Assembly (NCBI GenBank): GCA_035577545.1
Contig: DATLVI010000016.1
Span: forward strand, 1-49,716
DNA: 49,716 nucleotides
From: Verrucomicrobiia bacterium
GTDB taxonomy: Bacteria > Verrucomicrobiota > Verrucomicrobiia > Palsa-1439
Reading direction: 5' to 3'
The notes beneath the pieces are model-generated. The model did not search any database. It saw only the letters and a list, made by a program, of their open reading frames with translations, and was not told the DNA's origin. Position numbers and translations under genes: made by a program. This document shows, one piece after another, positions 7,349-16,710 of this stretch; positions within the stretch are counted from its first letter, which is position 1; every line of letters starts with the position of its first letter.

Positions 7349-9254
7349 TTCCCCCGCGGCAACCGCGTACGTTCCCGTAAACACGGCGACGGAAGGTTCC
7401 TACGCGTGGTGGCGTTCCGCGGCCGAGAACCTTCTCGTTCCGCTCGCCGCCCTGATGAGGCCGGGCAAGGCGGATCTGCCGTTGCGCGGGCAGGCCAGCA
7501 ACCACGGTGCGCAAGCGGATCGGCTCGAATCTTTCGCGCGCCCGTGCCTCTTGGCGTCTCATTGGCTGGCGAGCGAACCGGGTGTGGCCGAAAAGCTTTC
7601 CCGCGATGATATTGCGGCGTGGTTCCGGCGCGGATTGCTGGCTGGCACCGACCCTTCCAGCCCGGAATACTGGGGCCCAACGGCCAATCACCACCAACAC
7701 ACCGTCGAAATGGCGGCACTGACCCTGGCCCTCCAAATCGCCCACCCTTCCCTATGGGAGCCGCTGACGAAACCGGAACGCGTACAGGTGGCGAACTGGT
7801 TTGCCAGCATTCGTGGCGGGGGATTACACCGCAACAATCACATGTTTTTTAGCGTGATGACGCTGGCGTTCCTGAATCAGGAAGGTTTTGCCCGCAGCAG
7901 CGATGCGCCGGTAATGCGCCATTTGCTGGATGTGCTCGAAAGCATGGCGTTGGGCGGCGGATGGTTCATTGACGGGATGAACGAAACAGTGGATTACTAT
8001 CAGGCCTACGCCTTTCATTATTACGGGCTGTGGTGGTCCAGGCTCTACGGTTACACCGACCCCAAACGCGCCCGCCGCTGGAAAGACTGGACTCGGCAGT
8101 TTCTCAAGGATTACATCCACTTCTTTGCCGCCAGTGGCGAGAATCCTCCATTTGGACGATCTCAATGCTACCGGTTTGCTTCATCCGCTCCGTTCGGTCT
8201 CGCAGAATTTTGCGGCGTGACAGCGATCCCCTCGGGCCAGGCCCGGCGGGTCTGCACGCGCAACCTGGATTTCTTTCTACGCCACCACGTGTTACAGGAG
8301 CAAGGAGCGTTGTCCCTCGGTTGGACCGACGAATTTCCAGAAATCACCGAGGCTTATAGTTGCGCAAGTTCCCCGTATTGGGCTGCCAAAGGGTTTTCCC
8401 CATTGTTGCTGCCATCGAAACACCGGTTTTGGCAGTCGAAGGACGAACCTCTGCCGTCCGAACAATCAGATTTCCAAATTGCGGTACCGCAAGCCGGATT
8501 GGTCGTGCGCGGCCATGATGGTGAAGTCGAGGTCTTGAACAGTTCCAATGGGATCAGTGTGGGCAACATCGCGTTCGGCACGTGGAAATGGGGCAAGCTG
8601 AGTTTCCGGTCCGGCGTTGGCGGCGAAATCGCGTCGTCCGCCACGCGTTACCCGCTGGACGCGGCACTTACGGCGGAATTCGCGAACGGCACGATATACG
8701 GCCGCCACCAATGCCAGCCCATTGCTGTGGCAGCGGATCATTGCGCGTCGGCGTACGGTTTGGGCGACCGCTTCGCCCAGAACCATGCCAGCGTGGAGAC
8801 CTACCTCTGGTGGAAAGGCGGCTGGCAATTTCAATGGCACCGCGTGGTCGCTTATCAACCGGCTATCTTTCGGCTGGGCACGTACAGTTTGCCGCTGAAA
8901 GATGCCACGCACCGCGAACTGGCGATTGCCGACGGCTTCGCTCGCGCCAATACCGCTGAGTGTGGCGTGGCATTCCAACCGCTACTGGGTTTCCGGCGTA
9001 CCAAAGCGCATGAGTCCGATCCGGAACGTCGCACACACATCCTTGCCTGGCACTCGCTCGTCCTGGCGGGGGAAACGGAAAAGATAGTCGGGGAGCAACA
9101 CTTGCTGGCATTGGTTTGGGTTGGACGGACGGATAAGGAACGCGCTCCCTGGAAGGTTCAATCCAGTTCCGAAGGGAAACTGACGCTACGCCATCCCGCG
9201 CTCGGAGAGTGGCACCTAACGCACGCGGAGTTACCAGCGTTGCCCGTGGTGTAG
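7317..9254 (+). CDS. DUF2264-family protein, probable (alpha/alpha)6-barrel uronide hydrolase
   Basis: This 645-residue protein has no obvious signal peptide. The N-terminal ~380 residues match the DUF2264 pattern: DRLESFARPCLLASHW, TANHHQHTVEMAAL (about residue 122), NNHMFFSVMTLAFLNQ (about 173) and a Tyr-rich VDYYQAYAFHYYGLWW block (about 224). The C-terminal ~250 residues look beta-rich. DUF2264 proteins belong to the six-hairpin glycosidase fold group. I recall that related sequences have been linked to beta-glucuronidase activity (CAZy GH154), but I cannot verify this. Third gene of the operon; its start lies 32 bases inside the previous gene. Likely role: intracellular trimming of uronate oligosaccharides (inference). 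Confidence 0.7.
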   Translation: MNTNLLPSPVNSPAATAYVPVNTATEGSYAWWRSAAENLLVPLAALMRPGKADLPLRGQASNHGAQADRLESFARPCLLASHWLASEPGVAEKLSRDDIAAWFRRGLLAGTDPSSPEYWGPTANHHQHTVEMAALTLALQIAHPSLWEPLTKPERVQVANWFASIRGGGLHRNNHMFFSVMTLAFLNQEGFARSSDAPVMRHLLDVLESMALGGGWFIDGMNETVDYYQAYAFHYYGLWWSRLYGYTDPKRARRWKDWTRQFLKDYIHFFAASGENPPFGRSQCYRFASSAPFGLAEFCGVTAIPSGQARRVCTRNLDFFLRHHVLQEQGALSLGWTDEFPEITEAYSCASSPYWAAKGFSPLLLPSKHRFWQSKDEPLPSEQSDFQIAVPQAGLVVRGHDGEVEVLNSSNGISVGNIAFGTWKWGKLSFRSGVGGEIASSATRYPLDAALTAEFANGTIYGRHQCQPIAVAADHCASAYGLGDRFAQNHASVETYLWWKGGWQFQWHRVVAYQPAIFRLGTYSLPLKDATHRELAIADGFARANTAECGVAFQPLLGFRRTKAHESDPERRTHILAWHSLVLAGETEKIVGEQHLLALVWVGRTDKERAPWKVQSSSEGKLTLRHPALGEWHLTHAELPALPVV

Positions 9255-9553
9255 CGGGCGATCCAGCCCGTTTGATAATTATGACTGACAAATTGACTTC
9301 ATTGGCGAGCTTGGCGCGGGGTTTTGGGGGTTCCGCTGGTTTTCTTCCTTGTCACGGCATGGGAAACGCTATTTCAGGGTTGTCTTGTGGAAAAGGCTCG
9401 AAAACAGGAAAGAATTCGCTTGCATTACCGAAACACCATGGTTAATATTTATAAAGCTAGAGTAACGGGAAGGCTTTTTTATTCCGGCCGAAATCGCGGC
9501 ACACGCGTGCCAGAAGTTGATGCAAGGGCGTTTGGGAACCCAGGAGCAAACTA
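9255..9553. other. Intergenic region upstream of the beta-helix protein
   Basis: This 299-base gap holds a weak copy of the AT-rich palindrome at 9272-9285 (TTGATAATTATGAC), 17 bases after the DUF2264 stop, and a plausible promoter at 9420-9448. A T-run (TTTTTT) follows at about 9475. No gene is supported. Confidence 0.4.
9420..9448 (+). promoter_or_regulatory. Candidate promoter for beta-helix/PL7 unit
   Basis: TTGCAT at 9420-9425 and TAATAT at 9443-9448 are separated by exactly 17 bases, giving a sigma-70-like arrangement with 4 of 6 matches in each box. The -10 lies in TTAATATTTATAAA (9442-9455), which also resembles the locus palindrome. It lies about 105 bases upstream of the GTG at 9554. 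Confidence 0.35.
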
Positions 9554-12500
9554 GTGCTCTACAAATGGCAAGGGATGGATAACATGATTCAGTTGCAACC
9601 TCTCACCCGGATCTTTCGTAAATCAACCCCAGCCCTCGTTGCGGCTGTCATGGCTCTGGGATTGCTGGCCAGCGCCTCGCGCGGCTTGGCGTTCAGCCTG
9701 ACCTGGACCAATGGCAACGACGTCTGGAACAGCACGACTGCCTGGACGACAAACCAGGCCACTGGTCTCGACACGAATGGTAACCCCGTGGTTTGCTCGG
9801 CGGGGATTGTTTCCAACGCCACCGTCACCTGCGTCGGTGGCACGGGCGGCTTCCCCTCCACGGGCGACACGGCGTTTTTCACAAACAACTCGAGTCCCAA
9901 CGTCACGGTCACCGCCCCGGCAAGCCTGAGCACCCTCGTGTTCTCGAATACGTTGGTCACGATGAGTGGCAGTGCGTCGACGTTGACGGTCACCAACGCA
10001 TTAAGGATCGCAGCCGACAATTTTACTACGGCAACGGTCTACTGGGCGGGCGGGATTCTCGCCGTCACGAACGCAAACCATGGGAGTGTTGTCCAAATTG
10101 GCCAGGGTACCAACTCCGTCGGCACTTTGTTTGTGACCAATGGAACGGTGTTCTATGACCAGAACACTCCCGGCAGCAGTGTTTTCCGAGGTCTTCTCGT
10201 GGGTAACGTTGCCTCCGCGGGCAAGCTTGTCATCAGCGGCCCCGGCGTCGTCACGAATAGCATTAGCGGGACCGCCACCCTGGCCATGAATGCCGGTGTC
10301 GGCACGGGAGGCAGCGCACTGATCATTACCAACGGCGGCAAGCTGTTTGGGTCTGGCTCTACGCACGTCATCTCGAACAGTCTGGTGCTCGTTTCGGGCC
10401 CCGGCAGCCTTATCACTGATCTCGACCCCGGCAATCTCGGTGCCGCCGGTGTTTCTATCGGTGGTGCCGCCGGATTGGGCAACAGCATGTTGATCGTCAG
10501 CAACGGGGGGGTAATTACTGCTCAAGGCACCATCTCCATCGGCAGAACCGGCTCGTCCTTCAATACCGGGGTTGTCGTCGGCGCAGGATCCAAATTGATC
10601 GCGTCCCCCGGGGGTCTGCTCTTGGGCGGCTCGGCTAACGCCAGCAACAATGATCTGATCGTTTCTGACGGTGCCTTTATCAGTTGCACCGGCACATTGA
10701 CCTTCCCCAACGCGAATCCCTGTAATAACTGCACAGTTCACATGGGCGGGACGGGAGCCATGAGCACCGGTATTGTTGGGACCTCAATTAGGAATAATTC
10801 AGGTGCACAGAACAGCGCGATATTTGTGACAAATGCGGTATTAACCGCAGGCGCGATGGCAATCCAGGGGATTGGTGGCAATAACGCGACTATTCTTTCC
10901 AAGGGAACGCTCATCTTGAGCAATCAATACGCAGTGTCCGCCACGCTAACGAACGTGCTGACCATGGCCTCTCCAGGCAGCGTCCTCACCATTAACGGGG
11001 GTACCATCAATGCCGTCAGCAGCAGCAATCTCATGGGCGTTGTTATCGGCGACGGCTCGTTAAGCACCGCCAGTTCGATGCTTATTACCAACGGGGGCAA
11101 GTTGCTCTCGGAACGCGGCACCATCGGATCAAGCAGTTCGTTTTGCACCGGAGTTGTTGCCGGCGCTGGGTCGATTTGGTCGAACGTCACGGCCGGAGTC
11201 AGCTATCTCAACACGAATACCCTTTCCATCGGCGGCGGCAATGTGGTTAGCAGCGGCCACAACTGCTTGGTGGTTCGGGATGGTGCTACCCTTGTTAACA
11301 ATGGCTCTCTGGATATTGGTGACAATGCTATCTCCACGTTCAATTCGGTTATCTTCGGCGGTCCGGGGGCGCCTGCGGTGATTATCAATAGTGGATTCGT
11401 GGATGTTGGTGGCGTCAGTGGGACATCCGGAAACACGCTGACAGTTACAAATGCCAGTTTGACCTGTGACACCCTCAACGTCGGCGGTCCCGGCACGAAC
11501 CGACTCAACGACACTCTCTTTTTTAACGGCGGGACGATCGTGGCCAACACGGTTCGGGTTCGGCCCACGAATACCTTTGCGTTTGCCGCTGGCACGCTCA
11601 GCGCGGGAAGCATGCAGACCGACTCGGGCGCCAACAACAGCAACGTCTTTATCGTCGGCGATGGCACCAGCGCCGCATTTTACGATATGGCGGCAGGCGA
11701 CACCGGCTATCACGAGTTCGGTTCCCCCGGTCTCGTTGTCACCAACGGCGCCTCCCTGCGGGGCAACGGCACGTTGACCGGCACCATCACCGTCCTGGGC
11801 ACATTCGTTCCCGGGTTCGCCGGGTCGGTTGGCTCGATTTTCAGCAGCAACAGCCTTTCCTTTGGGAATTCCGCCGTGCTGAACTATGACCTGGGCACCA
11901 GCAGCGATTCGGTGACGGTCAATGACAACCTGAAATTGGGCGGCACGCTCAATATCGCCAATGCCGGCGGCTTTGGCCCCGGTAACTACACATTGTTTAC
12001 GTACACTGGCATCCTGAGCGCCAGCGGTACCCTGACCGTTGGCACCACGCCCAACGGCAGTTTGACTTACGTCATCAACACGAACACAGCCGGCTCGGTG
12101 ATCCTGCAAGCGACCGGCGGCAGCGATCCATTCACGACATGGCAGACGCAATACTTCACCGGCAGCCCCTTGAATTCAGCCCCTGGCGCGGATCCGTTGG
12201 GTAAGGGCATGAGTAACACCAATCAATTCCTGGCGGGATTCAATCCCACGAATGCCGCAGCGTACCTCCATATCACCAGCGTCTCCAAGACGAACGGTGG
12301 TAGCGACGTCCGAGTGGACTACCTGGGCGCCAGCGGCGACAGCACCTATACGGGCGGGCCTGCCTCACGCACCAACGTGCTGGAGTTCACCGCGGGCACA
12401 GCCGGCAATTATAACAGCAATAATTTCGTCAGCACCGGCGTGACCAACATCCTCAGTGGCGGGGTTGGGCTTGGCACATTGACCAATATGGTGGATACTG

Positions 12501-12556
12501 GCGGGGCGACCAACACACCGTCGCGGTACTATCGGGTCCGCGTGCTGGTGCCGTAA
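9554..12556 (+). CDS. Large secreted beta-helix protein with T5SS/PEP-CTERM-associated repeats
   Basis: The frame runs 1000 residues from GTG 9554, preceded by CAGGAG; ATGs at 9575 and 9584 are alternative starts. A signal peptide covers about residues 11-46 (hydrophobic VAAVMALGLLASA, then GLAF). Residues about 60-850 consist of irregular Gly/Asn/Thr-rich repeats such as LIITNGGKLFGSG, LIVSNGGVITAQGTISIG, VVAGAGSIWSN and LVVRDGATLVNNGSLDIG, typical of T5SS/PEP-CTERM-associated beta-helix repeats. There is no autotransporter beta-barrel and no PEP-CTERM anchor. The last ~140 residues form a domain shared with the next gene (GMSNTNQFLAGFNPTN ... TNTPSRYYRVRVLVP). It is likely a surface or extracellular fibre, perhaps binding polysaccharide; this is inference. 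Confidence 0.8.
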   Translation: MLYKWQGMDNMIQLQPLTRIFRKSTPALVAAVMALGLLASASRGLAFSLTWTNGNDVWNSTTAWTTNQATGLDTNGNPVVCSAGIVSNATVTCVGGTGGFPSTGDTAFFTNNSSPNVTVTAPASLSTLVFSNTLVTMSGSASTLTVTNALRIAADNFTTATVYWAGGILAVTNANHGSVVQIGQGTNSVGTLFVTNGTVFYDQNTPGSSVFRGLLVGNVASAGKLVISGPGVVTNSISGTATLAMNAGVGTGGSALIITNGGKLFGSGSTHVISNSLVLVSGPGSLITDLDPGNLGAAGVSIGGAAGLGNSMLIVSNGGVITAQGTISIGRTGSSFNTGVVVGAGSKLIASPGGLLLGGSANASNNDLIVSDGAFISCTGTLTFPNANPCNNCTVHMGGTGAMSTGIVGTSIRNNSGAQNSAIFVTNAVLTAGAMAIQGIGGNNATILSKGTLILSNQYAVSATLTNVLTMASPGSVLTINGGTINAVSSSNLMGVVIGDGSLSTASSMLITNGGKLLSERGTIGSSSSFCTGVVAGAGSIWSNVTAGVSYLNTNTLSIGGGNVVSSGHNCLVVRDGATLVNNGSLDIGDNAISTFNSVIFGGPGAPAVIINSGFVDVGGVSGTSGNTLTVTNASLTCDTLNVGGPGTNRLNDTLFFNGGTIVANTVRVRPTNTFAFAAGTLSAGSMQTDSGANNSNVFIVGDGTSAAFYDMAAGDTGYHEFGSPGLVVTNGASLRGNGTLTGTITVLGTFVPGFAGSVGSIFSSNSLSFGNSAVLNYDLGTSSDSVTVNDNLKLGGTLNIANAGGFGPGNYTLFTYTGILSASGTLTVGTTPNGSLTYVINTNTAGSVILQATGGSDPFTTWQTQYFTGSPLNSAPGADPLGKGMSNTNQFLAGFNPTNAAAYLHITSVSKTNGGSDVRVDYLGASGDSTYTGGPASRTNVLEFTAGTAGNYNSNNFVSTGVTNILSGGVGLGTLTNMVDTGGATNTPSRYYRVRVLVP

Positions 12557-12599
12557 CATCCTGGCGACTGGTGGCCGCGTCGCTATCGGTAACCGAGTT

Positions 12600-14366
12600 A
12601 TGCGTCGCTATCGTTTCAGTACGTTCGCCTTGGTTCTCTTGTGGTCGTTCTGGTTCTCCAGCGCGACGGCGTGGGCGTTGGATCCCAATCTGCCACCGAG
12701 CGGCAACTTCGACTTGAGTCATTGGAAACTGCAGCTACCCACCTCAAACGGAGTGCTGACCGGCACTGGCGGAAGCGTCGACGAAATAAAGCCTGCCCAA
12801 CTGGTGGGATTTACCAATGCCTACTTTTACACTGGTTCTGATGGCTCCATGGTTTTCTGGTGCCCTGATGATGGGGCCACCACCAGTGGTAGCACCCATC
12901 CGCGCAGCGAGTTGCGCGAAGAGTTAATTCCGGGCAATGACGGTACGAATTGGACGGTCTTCGGCACGCACATCCTGACCGGCCAATGCAAGGTGTTGCG
13001 GGTGCCCTCCGACACGCAGAAGGTCTGCATCGGTCAGATGCATGAGCCGAACACCAAGCCGGACGGTAGCGCCAGTGTGGGCAATGAGGAAATGATCATG
13101 TTCGATTTCGGCAATAAGAAAATCTACGTGAATATCAATCTGGATGGAAACGTCAGTAGCAGTTTTAGTCAGACGCTTATCTCAGGCTCTGGCGTCGCCA
13201 CGAACAGCACGATCAATTACACCATGTCCATGGTGAACGGGCTCTTGAAGATCGTGGTCAATAACGTCTCCAATTCGTGGAATCTCTTAAGCGGCACGAA
13301 TATCAATGGCCATATCGCCCAGAACTGGGACCTTGCCTCAGGCAACACCCTGTATTTCAAAGCCGGCGATTACAACCAGACTGTCGACACCTGCAACTGC
13401 TCCACCGATGGCGCCCAAGTGGCCTTCTATTCATTGACCAGGTTCCACGCGCCCAGCATCACCAACCAGCCAGCCGGGCAGACTGTGACAGTGGGCAGTA
13501 ATGTGACCCTTAGCGTGGGAGCCCTCGGCACACCGCCCCTGAAATATGCCTGGGCGTTTAACGGGGCGCCGCTCAACAATAATCCAACCAATACCACGCT
13601 CTCGCTTCCCAATGTGCAGCTCACCAACGCGGGCAATTACTCGGTCATCGTCACGGATATCACGGGGGTCGTCACCAGCAGCGTCGCCGTGTTGACCGTG
13701 AACCCATTTCCGCCAACCGCTGACTTCACGGCAACCCCAACCAACGGCGTTGCGCCGTTGAACGTGACCTTCTCCGACGCCTCAATCAGTTCCCCTACAA
13801 ACTGGGTTTGGAATTTTGGCGACACTGGGACTTCCACCTTGCAGAACCCGTTGCATAACTATGGTACCGCCGGCGTTTTCACCGTGCGACTGATCGCCAG
13901 CAATTCTGGCGGGTCGAGCACCAACACCAAGACCGCATACATCAATGTTATTACCCCGCTGCAATCCTGGTCGAACACCTACGGCGTATCGGGGGACTCG
14001 ACTGATCCCTTCGGCACCGGCATGAGCAACACCAACAAATTTCTAGTGGGCTTCAACCCCACCAACCCGGCGGCGTATCTGCACATCATCAGCATCGCCA
14101 ACACGAACAGCACGGACATGAACGTGATTTATCTTGGGGCCAATGGCGACAGTAGCTGGTCGCCGGGCATCGCGTCGCGCACCAATGTGCTGGAGTTCAC
14201 TGCAGGGGCCCCAGATGGCGGCTATTCGAGCAATTTCATAAGCGCCAATGTGACCAACATTCTCGGTGGCGGGACCGGTAACGGCGTCGTGACCAACATG
14301 GTCGATGCCGGCGGCGCGACCAACACGCCGTCGCGTTACTACCGGGTCCGCGTGCTGGTGCCATGA
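12600..14366 (+). CDS. Secreted PL7 alginate lyase with Ig-like, PKD and shared C-terminal domains
   Basis: This 588-residue protein has a signal peptide over about residues 1-27 (ending ATAWA). The PL7 lyase domain (about 30-285) shows all three family motifs: R102-S-E-L-R106 in HPRSELREEL, Q146-M-H148 at the QIH/QVH position, and YFKAGDYNQ at 252-260 with the likely catalytic Tyr258 and His148. An Ig-like domain (about 283-368) and a PKD domain (about 370-452, with NWVWNFGDTG) follow. The last ~135 residues are a close copy of the C-terminal domain of the preceding gene, ending SRYYRVRVLVP. The reaction is beta-elimination of a uronate polymer such as alginate, acting outside the cytoplasm. 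QMH is a rarer variant of the specificity motif. It lies 43 bases after the beta-helix gene and is probably co-transcribed. Confidence 0.92.
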   Translation: MRRYRFSTFALVLLWSFWFSSATAWALDPNLPPSGNFDLSHWKLQLPTSNGVLTGTGGSVDEIKPAQLVGFTNAYFYTGSDGSMVFWCPDDGATTSGSTHPRSELREELIPGNDGTNWTVFGTHILTGQCKVLRVPSDTQKVCIGQMHEPNTKPDGSASVGNEEMIMFDFGNKKIYVNINLDGNVSSSFSQTLISGSGVATNSTINYTMSMVNGLLKIVVNNVSNSWNLLSGTNINGHIAQNWDLASGNTLYFKAGDYNQTVDTCNCSTDGAQVAFYSLTRFHAPSITNQPAGQTVTVGSNVTLSVGALGTPPLKYAWAFNGAPLNNNPTNTTLSLPNVQLTNAGNYSVIVTDITGVVTSSVAVLTVNPFPPTADFTATPTNGVAPLNVTFSDASISSPTNWVWNFGDTGTSTLQNPLHNYGTAGVFTVRLIASNSGGSSTNTKTAYINVITPLQSWSNTYGVSGDSTDPFGTGMSNTNKFLVGFNPTNPAAYLHIISIANTNSTDMNVIYLGANGDSSWSPGIASRTNVLEFTAGAPDGGYSSNFISANVTNILGGGTGNGVVTNMVDAGGATNTPSRYYRVRVLVP

Positions 14367-14709
14367 ATACCCCTTGGAAGAGTGCAGCCGTGAGGACTGA
14401 ACAGCAACCAAACAGCAACAAAGCCACGTTCACGACTCGGTGAACTATCCCCGGCTGTGCTCTTCCTCATTCCATTCCAGATGTTTCCAAGATGAAAGTA
14501 CGCCAGACGTCTGCCGTGGGTTCGGTACAACAGTGCTCCGCCAGAAAAGAGGCATCCGGTGCTTTGCTACGTGCAGGTGGGGGATAAATGCCCGGCGTGC
14601 CCCGTGCCTGAAAGGCGTGGTACCTGCGGGTCGCGTCCTACACCACACAAGAGAGGAATTCGGCAGAGTATTGCTGTTGTCCCGCTGGAGGGGGCTTGGG
14701 AAATGAGCC
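14367..14709. other. Intergenic region between PL7 gene and prepilin-like gene
   Basis: 343 bases between convergent genes. Only short spurious frames on both strands were seen. No convincing terminator hairpin or RNA gene was found. Confidence 0.4.
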
Positions 14710-15471
14710 TTACCGCCCTTCCCAGAGAGACTGGGTAAACAGCCTGGCCTGCAGCCAAGTCACATTGCGTACGCTGCCATCGACGTAGAGGATGTTCATT
14801 GAACTATTGCTGTGGCGAAAATCCAAGGACTTGCAGGCGTCCGGACTTCCGGAGGTGTTCAGGTCCCAATTGGCGGAAGGTGGTGAACTGCCCCAAGGAA
14901 TATTGGATCGGCTATCCGGCTTGAGGGGGTTTAGAAAGTCCTTCTGGGTGTCGAAAATCAGCGGCGTTTCCGAGGGGTTGGTCGTGACTTGGACTTCTTT
15001 ACGGGGTTGCGCAGAAGTCAAGCCACTGCCATTAGCCGGAAATCCTAACATCGCTCCGGTGCACGAATACGAATAACTGATGTCCGAGTTAAGGAATCCT
15101 GGAAACTTGGCACTGGGACAGATGAAGACCCTGTTGGCCATTGATGTGGCGTTGGTGTTGTTATCCCTGTGTGGTATGTAGGTGGCTAGGAGCTTTGGCC
15201 AGGGACCCGCTGTCGCGTTAGCTCCATAGGAAGCCGTCGGCATGTATCCGCTGTTGTCGTCGGTGTAGAGACTGATGCCGACGGAGATCTGGCGCAAATT
15301 GGATATGCAGACTGCCATGCGACCCTTCTCTCGTGCCTTGTTAAGCGCGGGCAGGAGCATTGCGGCGAGAATGCCAATAATGGCAATAACCACCAACAAT
15401 TCGATGAGCGTAAAGGCCCGCAGGTGTCGGCTGGCAGAACCACGTTGTGTCTTGGCGTCACTTTGCTTCAT
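14710..15471 (-). CDS. Prepilin-like secreted protein with H-X9-DG motif (DUF1559-like)
   Basis: ATG at 15471, preceded by AGGGA about 11 bases upstream, gives 253 residues; a longer in-frame start at 15513 is less likely. Residues about 18-41 form the prepilin signal: [20 protein letters not shown] with Glu at +5. Ala replaces the usual Gly before the cleavage point. The C-terminal part contains [15 protein letters not shown], the H-X9-DG processing-associated motif of the large Planctomycetes/Verrucomicrobia family. These proteins are abundant surface or pseudopilus-like proteins whose function is unknown. It is divergent from the mannose-6-P isomerase operon and sits within the polyuronate locus, so a role in substrate handling is possible but unproven. 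Confidence 0.85.
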   Translation of the reverse strand: MKQSDAKTQRGSASRHLRAFTLIELLVVIAIIGILAAMLLPALNKAREKGRMAVCISNLRQISVGISLYTDDNSGYMPTASYGANATAGPWPKLLATYIPHRDNNTNATSMANRVFICPSAKFPGFLNSDISYSYSCTGAMLGFPANGSGLTSAQPRKEVQVTTNPSETPLIFDTQKDFLNPLKPDSRSNIPWGSSPPSANWDLNTSGSPDACKSLDFRHSNSSMNILYVDGSVRNVTWLQARLFTQSLWEGR

Positions 15472-15582
15472 GGTATTGTCTTTCCCTGAATCTATCGCGG
15501 TGTCATCCTCCACCGCATCGAAGCCGTTCTTAGCTGTTGACTATATCTTTAGCGGATTTTGGCCTTGCGGTCAACACTTTTT

Positions 15583-15596
15583 TTGATAATTATTAA
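15583..15596 (+). promoter_or_regulatory. Candidate operator TTGATAATTATTAA upstream of isomerase/symporter operon
   Basis: An AT-rich palindrome differing by one base from the copy at 5450-5463, placed 8 bases before the ATG at 15605. GATAAT at 15585-15590 could also serve as a -10 element. Confidence 0.45.
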
Positions 15597-15604
15597 TCAA
15601 CCGT

Positions 15605-16705
15605 ATGAGCCGCGAATTCCTATCCGGCCTGCCACTTGGTCCCAATCCCGTGTGGCGAAGCTATCGGGGTGGCAGTGTTCTGCGGGCTTTTCGGGGCCAA
15701 CCCGGCACCGGGGACGACCATTTTCCCGAAGACTGGCTGGCCTCGACCGTCCTCGCCCGGAACGGCGAGAATTCCCAGGGAGTGAGGGAGGGGCTGAGCC
15801 GGATTTCCAGTGCCGATAACGGTCTGCTCATCGAATTGCTGAAACAGAAGCCGGGGTTCTGGTTTGGAGCAGGTCAACGGGCCCGACAGGATTCAGCGGC
15901 CTTTGGCGTGTTATGGAAACTGTTGGATTCTTCTGTTCGCCTTCAATTCCAGGCGCATCCGGATGCCCGGTTCGCCCGCCGGCATCTCAACTCCCCCGCC
16001 GGCAAGACCGAGTGTTGGTATATCCTCGGCACACGCGGAGAAGCCCATGTTTATCTTGGCTTCCAACATTCACCCTCTCGCGAAGCATGGGCGCGCATGA
16101 TCCGGGAACAGCGCGTTGACGAAATGCTCGCGTGCTTTGAAAAAATCCGTGTTCAGCCCGGCGATTGTTACGTTGTCCCCGCCGGAACGCCGCACGCCAT
16201 CGGCGCCGGTGTTTTCATGATGGAGCTGATGGAGCCGACCGACTGGGTGGTCCGCTGCGAGACGACCAATGCCGGTTTAACGCTGGCGCCGGACGCGTGT
16301 TTCATGGGACTCGATCTGGAGACCTGCATGGAAGTGTTTGATTACCGACCCTACTCCCTCGCGGAAGTCAGGCGCATCTTTCAACAATCACCCCGAGAAC
16401 TGGTCCGTACCAGCGCCTATTGCGAAGAGGAATTGATCGGGCCGGCCTACCATGAATACTTCCGGTTGCACCGACTACGCGGGCACGGCGATGCGAGTTG
16501 GCAGGGTGGCGAGCTGTTGCTGCTCATTATTATCAAGGGCGAGGCGGATTTGGTGTGCGGCCGCCAACGACAACCCGTACGGGCCGGTCAAACGTTGCTG
16601 CTGCCGGGCGCGGGGCAATCGTGGAACTGGACACAACCGGCGGGCGATTGGGAAATTCTCCTCGCCAAATTGCCCGTGGCTCGGTCATCCTCCCGGCACT
16701 CCTGA
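15605..16705 (+). CDS. manA: Mannose-6-phosphate isomerase class I-like protein
   Basis: This 366-residue cupin-fold protein matches type I phosphomannose isomerases. Candidate zinc ligands are visible in LQFQAHPD (Gln and His), KTECWYIL (Glu) and PAGTPHAIG (His). A second cupin-like half follows (about residues 280-355, LLLLIIIKGEADLV and AGQTLLLPGAGQSW). The family interconverts mannose-6-P and fructose-6-P. Placement at the head of a uronate operon suggests the substrate might be another aldose or uronate, or that mannose is released from the polymer; both are inference. Translation probably couples to the symporter 5 bases downstream. The operon's AT-rich palindrome ends 8 bases before the start. 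Confidence 0.82.
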   Translation: MSREFLSGLPLGPNPVWRSYRGGSVLRAFRGQPGTGDDHFPEDWLASTVLARNGENSQGVREGLSRISSADNGLLIELLKQKPGFWFGAGQRARQDSAAFGVLWKLLDSSVRLQFQAHPDARFARRHLNSPAGKTECWYILGTRGEAHVYLGFQHSPSREAWARMIREQRVDEMLACFEKIRVQPGDCYVVPAGTPHAIGAGVFMMELMEPTDWVVRCETTNAGLTLAPDACFMGLDLETCMEVFDYRPYSLAEVRRIFQQSPRELVRTSAYCEEELIGPAYHEYFRLHRLRGHGDASWQGGELLLLIIIKGEADLVCGRQRQPVRAGQTLLLPGAGQSWNWTQPAGDWEILLAKLPVARSSSRHS

Positions 16706-16710
16706 ACTTC

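Noticed and set aside
11129-12151. 340-codon minus-strand frame opposite the beta-helix gene
   Set aside because: Low-complexity antisense frame of a repetitive gene.
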